A stretch of DNA of 64,000 bases from UBA11740 sp035635855 (GTDB taxonomy: Bacteria > Acidobacteriota > Blastocatellia > Pyrinomonadales > Pyrinomonadaceae): contig DASQAF010000027.1 in the NCBI GenBank assembly GCA_035635855.1, positions 248,001 to 312,000 on the forward strand. The letters run 5' to 3'. Positions within the stretch are counted from its first letter, which is position 1, and every line of letters starts with the position of its first letter. Both the position numbers and the translations under genes were made by a program. The notes beneath the pieces were generated by a model. The model saw nothing but the letters and a program-made list of their open reading frames with translations, did not search any database and was not told where the DNA came from. This document shows positions 33,666-42,434 of the stretch, piece by piece.

Positions 33666-34754
33666 CTACTGCTTACCGGCTTTAACCAACTCCTCCATCA
33701 ACTCAACCGTTGCGGTGGCCGCGTCGCGTCGAGCCAGTTTGCGGCTCGCCTCTTCCATCTGACTAATTCCCTCCGGCGCGGCCAGCAAGGAACTAATCTC
33801 ATTGGCCAGGCGCTCGCCTGTTAAATCGTGTTGCAGGATCATCCTCGTTGCGCCGGCGGCTTGCAATGCTTCGGCATTCTTGCGCTGATGATCGTCCGCG
33901 GCCAAAGGAAACGGAATCATGATGGCCGCTTTGCCGGCTGCCACCAACTCAGCACTGGTCGTCGCGCCGGCGCGTGAAATAATCAGATCGGCTTTCGCAA
34001 ACTCGCTCATCATGTCATCAATATAAGGTCTGACATCGACATTGCCGCTCCAACTCGCCGATTCGTAACCTCGTCGCGCTTTTTCGAAATCGGCTTCGCC
34101 CGTTTGATGCATAACCTGCAACGACTCTTTGTGCGCAGCTAAGTGCGGTAACGCGGCAATCATCGCTTCGTTAATCGCGCGCGCGCCCTGAGAGCCGCCA
34201 AACACCAGCAGCGAAACCCGATCAGGCTCACGCTTTTTTGCCGGAATCTCAAAGAACTCGCTGCGCACCGGATTTCCGGTCAGCACGCCTTTGCCGCGAA
34301 AGTAAGGCAGCGCTTCCGCAAACGAGACGGCTGCCTTATCAACAAATCGCGCCAGCACCCGATTCGTCCACCCGGGTAGCGCATTCGAATCCATCACCAG
34401 CGTCGGCAGACTCCGTAACCATGCTGCCAGTAACACCGGACCGGAAACGTAACCACCCGCACCCACCACTACGTCCGGGCGAAAGTCACGAATGAGCCGG
34501 CGCGCGGCGAAAAGACTTTTCGGAAGCAGGAACAGTCCGCGTAGCCGGGCCAGCGGACTGACATTTTTTAACCCTGCGCTTTCAATGAGCGAAAGTTCAA
34601 AACCCGCTTTGGGCACCAGACGCGTTTCCAAACCGCGTGCTGTGCCAACAAATCTAACCGTCGACGAGCGGTTGCGGCGCATGATTTCGTTGGCCACCGC
34701 GATGCCAGGATAAATATGCCCGCCGGTACCGCCGGCAGCTATTAGCACGCGCAT
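33666..34754 (-). CDS. murG: lipid II synthase (UDP-GlcNAc:undecaprenyl-PP-MurNAc-pentapeptide GlcNAc transferase)
   Basis: 362-residue GT28 glycosyltransferase on the cytoplasmic face of the membrane. It converts lipid I to lipid II. The N-terminal G-G-T-G-G-H-I-Y-P-G-I-A-V-A (8-21), V-V-G-A-G-G-Y-V-S-G-P (about 95-105), L-V-F-G-G-S-Q-G-A and the donor-site R-A-G-A-T-T-S-A-E-L are all present. Its start is 3 bp from the ftsW stop, consistent with coupled translation. Confidence 0.97.
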   Translation of the reverse strand: MRVLIAAGGTGGHIYPGIAVANEIMRRNRSSTVRFVGTARGLETRLVPKAGFELSLIESAGLKNVSPLARLRGLFLLPKSLFAARRLIRDFRPDVVVGAGGYVSGPVLLAAWLRSLPTLVMDSNALPGWTNRVLARFVDKAAVSFAEALPYFRGKGVLTGNPVRSEFFEIPAKKREPDRVSLLVFGGSQGARAINEAMIAALPHLAAHKESLQVMHQTGEADFEKARRGYESASWSGNVDVRPYIDDMMSEFAKADLIISRAGATTSAELVAAGKAAIMIPFPLAADDHQRKNAEALQAAGATRMILQHDLTGERLANEISSLLAAPEGISQMEEASRKLARRDAATATVELMEELVKAGKQ

Positions 34755-34757
34755 CGC

Positions 34758-35969
34758 TCATCCGTACCGGGCTCGCGCAACCGCCGACGCGCGTTGCCGC
34801 GGCGCTCGCTTTCTGGGCCGACGCGCGGGTTGCCATTCTTCTTCATAATCTTCCTCATCAAAGTTTGCCTTGCTCTTCAGCCCGGCATATTGAGAAATGT
34901 TGAGCAGGATTCCCACACCCACCAACGTCGGCACCAGCGAAGATCCGCCATAAGAAATCAATGGCAAGGGAATGCCCTTGGTGGGCAGGAGAGCCAGCAC
35001 CACGCTCATGTTAAAGAGGGCCTGAGCCACAATGCCAACGACTATTCCCACGCCCAGCAGCATGCCGAAACGGTCGGGCGCTCGTAGCGCGGCGCGCATT
35101 CCGCGCCACAGGAAGATCGCGAAGACCAAAACAACGACCAGCGCTCCGATTAAGCCCAGCTCTTCGCCGATCACTGCGTAGATGAAATCCGAGTGGGCGA
35201 ATGGCAGGAACAAAAGTTTTTGCCGGCCCTGCGCAAAACCAAGCCCATGCGTGCCACCCGAACCGACTGCGATCAACGATTGCACCACCTGATAGCCCGC
35301 GCCCTGCTGATCTGCCCACGGATCGACGAACGAAATGAGTCGCCGCCAGCGAAACGGCGTGAAGATTAACATTTTCCCCACAAATAAAAGCGCCGGCACC
35401 AAAGCGTAAACCAGATGCCGAGGGCGCATGCCGGCGGCAAAACAAATCGTGAAGCAGATGATCGCCAGCATCAACGCCGTTCCCAGATCCGTTTCCTTCG
35501 CCACCAACCCGGCCACTACTCCGAGTACGGCAAAACACGGCAGGAAAGTTTTCCAGAACGAAGCCTCTTCGCCGGCGCGCTTTTCCAGAAAACGAGCCAG
35601 GAACAAACCCAGCGCGAGCTTTGCGATTTCGGATGGTTGCATTGAGAGGCTACCCAGCCGAATCCATCTGCGCGCCCCGTTGACCGGTCTGAATCCAAAA
35701 ACAGCTACCAGCAACAGGACCGTCACTATCAGCAAACCGTAAATAATCCAACGCTGGTTCAAACGCTGGTAATCAAAACGCATCGCCGCAAACATCGCCA
35801 CAAAACCGAGCGAGGTCCAAACTGTCTGCTTGATGACGTAATGGAACTGACTGTGATTTTCCTGGAGCGCGATCACCGCCGACGCGCTGTAAACCATGAC
35901 CACGCCGAACAAGGCCAGGCCCGCCGTCGCTGAAAATAACCATTTGTCGATTTGTAATTTCTGCGGCAT
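34758..35969 (-). CDS. ftsW: divisome SEDS glycosyltransferase FtsW
   Basis: 403 residues, about ten transmembrane helices, SEDS family peptidoglycan polymerase partnered with FtsI. Signatures are D-K-W-L-F-S-A-T-A-G-L-A-L-F-G-V-V-M-V-Y-S-A-S, G-A-R-R-W-I-R-L-G-S-L-S-M-Q-P-S-E and, near the end, G-I-P-L-P-L-I-S-Y-G-G-S-S-L. The catalytic-type Asp in K-E-T-D-L-G-T-A is present. The cytoplasmic C-terminus is basic. FtsW rather than RodA is assigned because it lies inside the dcw cluster between murD and murG. Confidence 0.95.
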   Translation of the reverse strand: MPQKLQIDKWLFSATAGLALFGVVMVYSASAVIALQENHSQFHYVIKQTVWTSLGFVAMFAAMRFDYQRLNQRWIIYGLLIVTVLLLVAVFGFRPVNGARRWIRLGSLSMQPSEIAKLALGLFLARFLEKRAGEEASFWKTFLPCFAVLGVVAGLVAKETDLGTALMLAIICFTICFAAGMRPRHLVYALVPALLFVGKMLIFTPFRWRRLISFVDPWADQQGAGYQVVQSLIAVGSGGTHGLGFAQGRQKLLFLPFAHSDFIYAVIGEELGLIGALVVVLVFAIFLWRGMRAALRAPDRFGMLLGVGIVVGIVAQALFNMSVVLALLPTKGIPLPLISYGGSSLVPTLVGVGILLNISQYAGLKSKANFDEEDYEEEWQPARRPRKRAPRQRASAVARARYG

Positions 35970-35986
35970 AGCGCTTCGACGGTTTT

Positions 35987-36053
35987 GAGTTACGAGCTTC
36001 GAGTTTCGGGTTGGCCTGAACTCGAAACTCGAAACTGCAAACTCGAAACTTCG
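35987..36053. repeat. hairpin of iterated CGAGTTT motifs overlapping the end of murD
   Basis: GAGTTACGAGCTTCGAGTTT (from 35987) faces AACTCGAAACTCGAAACTGC, and then AAACTCGAAACTTCG. The heptamer CGAGTTT / AAACTCG is repeated several times on both arms. The murD stop codon (35990-35992) lies within the left arm, so the last residues of MurD are encoded by the repeat. Confidence 0.7.
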
Positions 36054-37390
36054 TCCTTAAATACTCTTCCCCGGTGCTCGAAACTTTCGAACATATCAAA
36101 GCTGGCACAGGCCGGCGCCAGGAGAACTACATCGCCCGGTTTCGCCGCGGCGAACCCTCGCGCAACCGCGTCATGCATATCCGACGCGTGCTCGAATGGC
36201 GCTGCCGGCCCCAGATCCCTTTCAATCGCCGGCGCGTCTTCGCCAATCAGAATCATCCTGCGCACGCGTTCGCTAACCAGCGGTGCCAGCGGTGAATAAG
36301 GCGCCTGTTTACCCCGCCCACCGAGGATCAGCACGACTTTCCCTTTGTCGCCGGCGAAAGCTTCCAGCGCCTTCATGGTAGCGTCGACACTGGTCGCTTT
36401 CGAGTCGTTGAAAAACCGCACGCCATTTATTTCCGCGACTTCTTCGAGCCGGTGTTCAACTGGCCGAAACCGGCGCACGGTTTCCCGCAACGAAGCGGGA
36501 GCGGCGCCGCAAGCCAAACCCGCTGCCATCGCCGCCAGAACATTCTCGACATTGTGCGTACCTTTCAGCTTCATTTCTTCCCGGGTCATCAGCACGCGCT
36601 CGCCGTCTTTTGTGTGCGAGATCAAATCTCGCCCGCGCAAAAACAGTCCCTCTTCCAACTCATGTTTGACACTAAATTGCACGACGTGCGCACGCAAACC
36701 GTCAGCCCAGGAGGAAACGATCTCGTCATCCGCATTCAGAATCGCCACGTCGCCAGGCGTCTGATTGCGAAAGACGTTGTGTTTGGCGGCGGCGTAGTCC
36801 ATCAGCGAGTCGTAGCGATCCATGTGATTCGGGGTGACGTTCAGCACCGTGGCCACTGTCGGATGAAAATTCACGATCGTTTCCAATTGAAAGCTCGAGA
36901 CTTCAACTACCGTCCAACCATCGTCGCGCGAAGCGTCAACCATTGAAATAAGCGGCGTCCCGATGTTGCCGCCAACTTGCACGTGCAGCCCTGCGTCTTT
37001 CAACATCTCTCCAATCAAACTCGTCGTGGTCGTCTTCCCATTCGTGCCGGTGATTGCCACCACGCGTCCGCGCAGAAAGCGCGTCGCCAGCTCGATTTCG
37101 CCAATCACTTCAGCGCCGCGGCGATCCGCATAGCGAATCGGAATTGCCTTTGTAGGCACCCCGGGACTCACGACCACCAGGTCTATCTGATCCAGCAGCC
37201 ACGACGGCGGCTCCCCGGCGATCTGACCCACCCCTTCAATTTTCAAAGCCAGCGCAGCTTCCGACCACTCGGCCAGCGGCTTGCGATCGTTAAGCGCCAC
37301 CGTCGCGCCCCGGTGCGCGAGAAACCGGGCGCTCGCGATACCGCTCCGGGCCGCGCCGATGACTAGAACTTTCCTGCCCGCAACTTCCAC
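35990..37390 (-). CDS. murD: UDP-N-acetylmuramoylalanine--D-glutamate ligase
   Basis: 466-residue Mur ligase that adds D-Glu to UDP-MurNAc-L-Ala. The N-terminal V-L-V-I-G-A-A-R-S-G-I-A-S-A-R-F-L, the P-loop G-T-N-G-K-T-T-T-T-S-L-I, V-E-V-S-S-F-Q-L-E and N-V-T-P-N-H-M-D-R are clear, and F-N-D-S-K-A-T-S-V-D-A marks the C-domain. The start is GTG at 37390. The final residues after F-K-D-E-V (S-S-L-Q-F-R-V-S-S-S-G-Q-P-E-T-R-S-S) are not Mur sequence and come from the hairpin repeat. Confidence 0.96.
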   Translation of the reverse strand: MEVAGRKVLVIGAARSGIASARFLAHRGATVALNDRKPLAEWSEAALALKIEGVGQIAGEPPSWLLDQIDLVVVSPGVPTKAIPIRYADRRGAEVIGEIELATRFLRGRVVAITGTNGKTTTTSLIGEMLKDAGLHVQVGGNIGTPLISMVDASRDDGWTVVEVSSFQLETIVNFHPTVATVLNVTPNHMDRYDSLMDYAAAKHNVFRNQTPGDVAILNADDEIVSSWADGLRAHVVQFSVKHELEEGLFLRGRDLISHTKDGERVLMTREEMKLKGTHNVENVLAAMAAGLACGAAPASLRETVRRFRPVEHRLEEVAEINGVRFFNDSKATSVDATMKALEAFAGDKGKVVLILGGRGKQAPYSPLAPLVSERVRRMILIGEDAPAIERDLGPAAPFEHASDMHDAVARGFAAAKPGDVVLLAPACASFDMFESFEHRGRVFKDEVSSLQFRVSSSGQPETRSS

Positions 37391-37479
37391 TCGTTAATCA
37401 TGCCAAAGATCGACCCGGAGGCGCGAAGCACCAGCAGCGCCAGCAGCAAGGAACCCAGAACTTCGCCAATGACTTTCAT
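37363..37479 (-). CDS. possible small membrane protein overlapping the murD start
   Basis: A 38-codon frame, ATG at 37479 to TAG at 37363, reads MKVIGEVLGSLLLALLVLRA then a short hydrophilic tail. It has one hydrophobic segment and overlaps the GTG start of murD by 28 bp in another frame. No clear ribosome binding site precedes it. It could be a real small protein, a leader whose translation is coupled to murD, or chance. Confidence 0.25.
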   Translation of the reverse strand: MKVIGEVLGSLLLALLVLRASGSIFGMINEWKLRAGKF

Positions 37480-37506
37480 CTCGCAATTTCCGGAACCCTA
37501 CCATCG

Positions 37507-37570
37507 TTAGAGGCGGGCTACTGCCCGCCTTTCTTTCGCCACCAGCAGACGGGCGGTAGCCCGCCTCTAA
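37507..37570. repeat. palindrome between mraY and murD
   Basis: TTAGAGGCGGGCTACTGCCC (37507-37526) pairs with GGGCGGTAGCCCGCCTCTAA (37551-37570), with one mismatch in 20 bp and a 24-nt loop. Each arm is partly self-complementary (GGCGGGC/GCCCGCC). A REP-like unit or a processing/attenuation hairpin. Confidence 0.7.
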
Positions 37571-37577
37571 ACATTTC

Positions 37578-38729
37578 TCATCGCAGTTTCAAAGTCGAAA
37601 GACTGAGCAGAGCAAACAAGATCGCCAGGATCAAAAAGCGAAACACGATCTTCGATTCTTTCCAGCCCACCATTTCAAAGTGATGATGCAGCGGCGTCAT
37701 CTTAAAGACGCGCCGACCGACGCCGCTGGTGCTCTTGGTCATTTTGAAGACGCTCACTTGCAACATCACCGACATCGCCTCCAGCACGAACACGCCGCCG
37801 ACCATCAACAACATGAACTCCTGCTTTGTCAGCACGCCGATAGTTCCGATTGCGCCGCCGATCGCCAGGCTGCCGACGTCGCCCATAAAAACTTCCGCCG
37901 GTGGCGCATTGAACCAGAGAAAGCCGAGACTGGCGCCGGCCAGGGCGCCACAGAAAACCGTCAGTTCCGCGGCTTCCGGCCGGTGCGTTAAGTCCAGATA
38001 GCGCGCCCAGCGCAGATCGCTGCTCAAATAAGTGAACGCCGTCAACGCCGTCATGGCGATGAAGGTGATGCTGATCGCGAGCCCGTCGAGGCCGTCCGTC
38101 AAATTCACGGCGTTTGTCGCACCCAAGAGGACCACCACGATCAAGACCAGGTAGAGCCCGGCAGGAATCGTGCTGATTCCGTTCGGAATTGCCGTATCTT
38201 TGAAAAAGGGAATACTGACGTTCCATGAATACTTGGTATTTAAGTACTTGGTTGAGAGGAACAACACCAACCAGACGCAGAAGGCGATGATCAACTGAAA
38301 AAAAAGCTTCTGCCGGGCCGTCAATCCCAGGCTGCGCCGTTTCACCAGCTTCAGATAGTCGTCGGCGAATCCGACGGCTCCGAACGCCAGTGTCGCAAAG
38401 ATGATGATCCAGACATAGACGCTCGACAGCCGTGCCCACAGCAGAGTCGAAATCACCACCGACGCAATTATCAACAATCCACCCATCGTGGGCGTGTCGC
38501 GTTTGGCGATGTGCGCTTGCGGTCCTTCTTCGCGGATTTGCTGGCCGATGTTCCATCGCTTAAGAGCGTTGATAAGTTTTCGTCCCGATAACAGGGAGAT
38601 CAGCAACGCCGTGATCGAAGCGTACGCAGTGCGAAAGGTGACGTACTGAAATACATTCAGCGCTTTTATGAGCCACCAATTCTGGTTTGAGTGGCCAAAG
38701 ATCAACTCGTAAAAGATGTAATAGATCAT
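37578..38729 (-). CDS. mraY: phospho-N-acetylmuramoyl-pentapeptide transferase
   Basis: 383-residue polytopic membrane enzyme (about ten helices) that transfers phospho-MurNAc-pentapeptide to undecaprenyl phosphate, making lipid I. Signatures are K-R-D-T-P-T-M-G-G-L-L-I, the Mg-binding G-F-A-D-D-Y-L-K, N-A-V-N-L-T-D-G-L-D-G-L-A, F-M-G-D-V-G-S-L-A-I-G-G and the end M-T-P-L-H-H-H-F-E. It lies between murF and murD. Confidence 0.98.
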   Translation of the reverse strand: MIYYIFYELIFGHSNQNWWLIKALNVFQYVTFRTAYASITALLISLLSGRKLINALKRWNIGQQIREEGPQAHIAKRDTPTMGGLLIIASVVISTLLWARLSSVYVWIIIFATLAFGAVGFADDYLKLVKRRSLGLTARQKLFFQLIIAFCVWLVLFLSTKYLNTKYSWNVSIPFFKDTAIPNGISTIPAGLYLVLIVVVLLGATNAVNLTDGLDGLAISITFIAMTALTAFTYLSSDLRWARYLDLTHRPEAAELTVFCGALAGASLGFLWFNAPPAEVFMGDVGSLAIGGAIGTIGVLTKQEFMLLMVGGVFVLEAMSVMLQVSVFKMTKSTSGVGRRVFKMTPLHHHFEMVGWKESKIVFRFLILAILFALLSLSTLKLR

Positions 38730-38732
38730 CTC

Positions 38733-38802
38733 GTCAGTTGTCAGTGGTCAGTTGTTAGTAGCCAGAGTTTGCAACTGACAACTAACTACTGACAACTGAC
38801 TC
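38733..38802. repeat. hairpin of iterated GTCAGTTGT motifs, copy 1
   Basis: GTCAGTTGTCAGTGGTCAGT (from 38733) faces ACTGACAACTAACTACTGAC and then AACTGAC, with a short loop. The arms iterate a (C/T)AGT(T/G)GT unit. It fills the murF-mraY gap. A related hairpin lies at 47271-47340. Confidence 0.7.
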
Positions 38803-38803
38803 G

Positions 38804-40279
38804 TCATCTTTTGTCCACTCCCGTCAGCGCAAACCTCTCCTTCAGTGCAGCTACGATCCTATCCGTCTCGACGCTGCGCGAGCCTTTGACCAGAATCAGG
38901 TCGCCGGCGCGCACTTCCTTCAGTGCGGCTGCGGCCGCGTCGTCAGAACTTTCGAAGAAACTCGCGCCCACAATGCCTGCTGCGCGCGCCGCCGACACCA
39001 TTTCGCTGGCCAGACCGCGCACACCCCACAATACGTCAATTCCGAGACGCGCGATCTCGTGGCCAGCCTCACGATGCATCTGTGGCGACTCCGGCCCCAG
39101 CTCAAGCATCTCGCCGGCGATCACGATGCGGCGGCTGACGTTTTCCTTCGCTTCCGCGAGGGTCCTCACCATGCCAATCAGCGACCGCGGATTCGAGTTG
39201 TAGGAATCGTCCACTACTGTGAACCCATCGGCAAAGTCCAGAACTTCGCCGCGCATTCGCGGTGGCCGGGCTGTCCGCAACGCATCGGCAATCAACTCCG
39301 GCTTGACCTTCAACGCCGTCGCCACCGCCGATGCCGCCAGCGCGTTCATCAGATTGTGTCGTCCGGTCATCGGCAGATCCGCGGCCGCGTTGCCCATAGG
39401 TGTCTGCAGACGGAAGCGAATCGATCCAAACCGCGACGTGTCGATGCCCTTCGCCGTCACGTCAGCATCATGTTCGATTCCAAACGTCAGCACCTCACCG
39501 TTTGTTTTTGACTTCATTTCCATAACGAGTTCGTCATCCGCGTTTAGTACCGCCACGCCGCCCGGTTTCAGCCCTTCAATCAGTTCGGCCTTCATGGCGG
39601 CGACATTTTCGATCGTGCCCAGATGCTCCAGATGCACCGGCGCGACCATTAATTCCACCCCTACGTCGGGTGGCGTGATCCGCACGAGCCTGCGAATCTC
39701 GTGCGTGGGTGAGGACATGCCCATCTCGAGTACTGCCAGATCATAATCATCGGGTTTGTGACCTTTGCTCACCATCTGCAAAACCGAAAGCGGCAGGCCC
39801 AGGCCGTTGTTATAATTGCGCTCGCTCTTAAGTACGCGATAACCGGTATTCAGAAGCACGTGGGCCGTCAACTCTTTCGTAGTCGTTTTGCCCGCACTGC
39901 CGGTGATTCCAATTACCGGCCGCCCCCAGCGTTCGTAAACTTTACGCGCCAGGGTTTGCAGCGCGGCAATCGCATCCGGAACCAGCAAGAGGCGATTGCC
40001 CAACGCTTCCATCTTTTCATCGCCCGCCACCCGCTCTCTTCGCGCGACTGCGGCAATGGCGCCCTTATCCAATGCCTGCGCGATAAAATCGTGAGCATCG
40101 GCAAAGGTGCCATTGAATCCCGCCCGCTCGTAATCCGGTTGAGATAGAGCGAAAAACAGCTCTCCCTCGCTCACCGTGCGAGAATCGATCGAGAAGTCAA
40201 CTATTTCTTTGTCAAAGAACTCAGCGCTGAGACCGTCAGTCGTCGCGCCCATTAATTCTGCTGCCGTCCTCAGCTTCAC
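38804..40279 (-). CDS. murF: UDP-N-acetylmuramoyl-tripeptide--D-alanyl-D-alanine ligase
   Basis: 491-residue Mur ligase completing UDP-MurNAc-pentapeptide. The P-loop is G-S-A-G-K-T-T-T-K-E-L, followed by N-Y-N-N-G-L-G-L-P-L-S-V-L, which is specific for MurF and not MurE. The N-domain has F-S-I-D-S-R-T-V-S-E-G-E-L-F-F-A-L and the C-domain D-D-S-Y-N-S-N-P-R-S. It directly follows ftsI (35-bp gap). The murE gene usually found between the two is not present. Confidence 0.97.
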   Translation of the reverse strand: MKLRTAAELMGATTDGLSAEFFDKEIVDFSIDSRTVSEGELFFALSQPDYERAGFNGTFADAHDFIAQALDKGAIAAVARRERVAGDEKMEALGNRLLLVPDAIAALQTLARKVYERWGRPVIGITGSAGKTTTKELTAHVLLNTGYRVLKSERNYNNGLGLPLSVLQMVSKGHKPDDYDLAVLEMGMSSPTHEIRRLVRITPPDVGVELMVAPVHLEHLGTIENVAAMKAELIEGLKPGGVAVLNADDELVMEMKSKTNGEVLTFGIEHDADVTAKGIDTSRFGSIRFRLQTPMGNAAADLPMTGRHNLMNALAASAVATALKVKPELIADALRTARPPRMRGEVLDFADGFTVVDDSYNSNPRSLIGMVRTLAEAKENVSRRIVIAGEMLELGPESPQMHREAGHEIARLGIDVLWGVRGLASEMVSAARAAGIVGASFFESSDDAAAAALKEVRAGDLILVKGSRSVETDRIVAALKERFALTGVDKR

Positions 40280-40314
40280 GTCTGCTCATCTGACCTCAAA
40301 CGATTTGAAAAAGC

Positions 40315-42378
40315 CTAATTGCTGCGGCCAAAATCCACCCGCACAGCCTGGCCTGAATCAAGTTCCGCGCCTGGTTCCGGCATCTGGCGCAGCGCGCGTC
40401 CGTCACCGCGCGCCTCCAGCCGCAATCCGAGCTGCGCGCACATGCGGGCAACGTCCCTGACACTTTGCCCACGCAGGTCGGGCATCAACACTCCCCTTTT
40501 CGTCGCCACTGCGAACACAACTTCACTTGCCTGGCCACTGAAATTCCGCGCCGTCACCGTTGGCAGGGTCGCCTCGCGCTCTTCATTTTGCTGTTGCGCC
40601 GCTTTCACGCTTTTTGACGATGGCATGGGCGCCTGGGCAATCAATTGCGTGCCGGGCTTTAACTCCACATCCGGCAGGACGCTCAAGTCAGGAAGTATCT
40701 GTTCGGCAATCTGGCGAAAAACCGGCGCGGCCACGTCTCCTCCATGATAGGCGCCCCGCGGCTCGTCAATCACCACAATGATCACCACCGCGGGATTGCT
40801 CACGGGCGCAAAGCCGACAAACGAGCCAATGTACTTTGTAGCTGAGTAAGCATGCGTCCTCGGATCAATCTTCTGCGCCGTGCCGGTCTTGCCGGCCGCA
40901 CTGTAGCCATCGAGTTGAGCCTTGCGCGCCGTGCCGCGCAGCGTCACGCCTTCCAGCATGCTTCGCAAAGCCACGACGGTCTCAGGTTTCAAAGCGCGTC
41001 GCATTTCCGGTTTTGCCTGGTACAAGACAGTGCCGTCGGGCGAGCGTAGTTCGCGCACGAGGTGCGGCTTTACCCACTGTCCGTCATTGGCCAGCACGCT
41101 GTACGCCGCGGCCATCTGCAAAGGCGTTACGCCGACCTCCTGGCCCATGGCCAGCGATCCGATCGACGAAGGTTGCCAGCGATTCAGCGGGCGCAGGATT
41201 CCCGGCGACTCGCCGGCCAGATCGATTCCGGTCCGCGAGCCAAACCCGAGCCGCCTCATGAACTCGTACATCGATTCGTTGCCCACCAACAGCCCGAGCT
41301 TGATCGCGCCGACGTTACTTGATTGGGCGAGCGCGTCCGCCACCGTCAGCACCCCGAATGGATGATGATCGTGAATCAAACGGCCGGCGACCGTAATCTG
41401 GCCCATCTGACAATCGATCTTGTCTTCGGGTTTGACCAGGCCCTTTTCGATCGCCGCTGAATAGGCAACGATCTTGAAGGTCGAGCCCGGCTCGTAGATA
41501 CTCTGCAGCGCTCCGTTCGATCGGCTTTCCGCTGAGACGCTCGTCGGCTGGTTAGGATCGAAAGACGGGGTATTGGCGAGCGCCAGAATTTCGCCCGTCC
41601 GGGGATCCATCACGATTGCTGTGCCGGATTTGGCGTGCGCCCGCTGGACCGCGGCGCTCAAAGCCTGTTCAGTCCGGTATTGAATGACCTGGTCAATCGT
41701 GAGGACCACGGTCTGGCCGGGATGCGGCTGTACCTCGTAACTCTCAAAGGCACGCCGGTCACGATCCATTTCCAGAAAAAGCTTTCCCGAATCTCCCCGA
41801 ATCTTCTCGTTATAATATTGCTCGACGCCGCTCAGTCCCACCTCGTCAGAGCCGACGAAACCAAGTACATGCGCGGCGAGTGAATCGTTCGGATAGTAAC
41901 GCTTCGGTTCTTTGCGCGAAAATACACCGCTGAGTTCCAGCACGTCGAGTTTGTTAGCTGTCGCCACATCCAGCCGGCGCGTAATCCAGACGAACTTCTT
42001 GTTTGAAGCCTTGGCCTCACCAAGACGATTCGCCAGTTCCCCGCGATCCTGGCCCGTAATCGCGGCGATCCGTCGTGCGGTTTCGTCGGTGTTAAGAATG
42101 TCCCGAGGATCGGCAAAAAAAGATTCCGTCTCGATGCTGCGGGCCAACTCGCGGCCCTGACGATCGAGCACCTGACCGCGGGTCGGGCTGGTTTCAATTG
42201 TTCCGAGCTGCTGATTTCGCGCGCGGGCGCTGAGATCGTCGTGTTGGTGAACCTGAAGTTGAACGAGGCGCGCCCCAATCAGGAGCATCCAGGCCACCAA
42301 CCCCAGCGCGACCCACCGAGCGCGCCGGTGCGAGTTGCCAGACCGTGGCGCTTCGATGGCGGTAGGACGACGGGGCAT
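40315..42378 (-). CDS. ftsI: division transpeptidase FtsI (PBP3-type) with PASTA domain
   Basis: 687-residue class B penicillin-binding protein that crosslinks septal peptidoglycan. One N-terminal transmembrane helix (V-A-L-G-L-V-A-W-M-L-L-I-G-A-R-L) is followed by the dimerisation domain and the transpeptidase, with S-T-F-K (active Ser299), S-S-N and K-T-G-T motifs. The C-terminus after about residue 620 is one PASTA domain (P-D-L-R-G-Q-S-V-R-D-V). The PASTA addition is usual for Gram-positive PBPs and SpoVD-like proteins and for acidobacteria, not for enterobacterial FtsI. Confidence 0.95.
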   Translation of the reverse strand: MPRRPTAIEAPRSGNSHRRARWVALGLVAWMLLIGARLVQLQVHQHDDLSARARNQQLGTIETSPTRGQVLDRQGRELARSIETESFFADPRDILNTDETARRIAAITGQDRGELANRLGEAKASNKKFVWITRRLDVATANKLDVLELSGVFSRKEPKRYYPNDSLAAHVLGFVGSDEVGLSGVEQYYNEKIRGDSGKLFLEMDRDRRAFESYEVQPHPGQTVVLTIDQVIQYRTEQALSAAVQRAHAKSGTAIVMDPRTGEILALANTPSFDPNQPTSVSAESRSNGALQSIYEPGSTFKIVAYSAAIEKGLVKPEDKIDCQMGQITVAGRLIHDHHPFGVLTVADALAQSSNVGAIKLGLLVGNESMYEFMRRLGFGSRTGIDLAGESPGILRPLNRWQPSSIGSLAMGQEVGVTPLQMAAAYSVLANDGQWVKPHLVRELRSPDGTVLYQAKPEMRRALKPETVVALRSMLEGVTLRGTARKAQLDGYSAAGKTGTAQKIDPRTHAYSATKYIGSFVGFAPVSNPAVVIIVVIDEPRGAYHGGDVAAPVFRQIAEQILPDLSVLPDVELKPGTQLIAQAPMPSSKSVKAAQQQNEEREATLPTVTARNFSGQASEVVFAVATKRGVLMPDLRGQSVRDVARMCAQLGLRLEARGDGRALRQMPEPGAELDSGQAVRVDFGRSN

Positions 42379-42434
42379 TTCGGAACTCCAAACGCGGTGG
42401 CCGAGTTAGCGCGATCGCGCCAAATCAGATTGGT

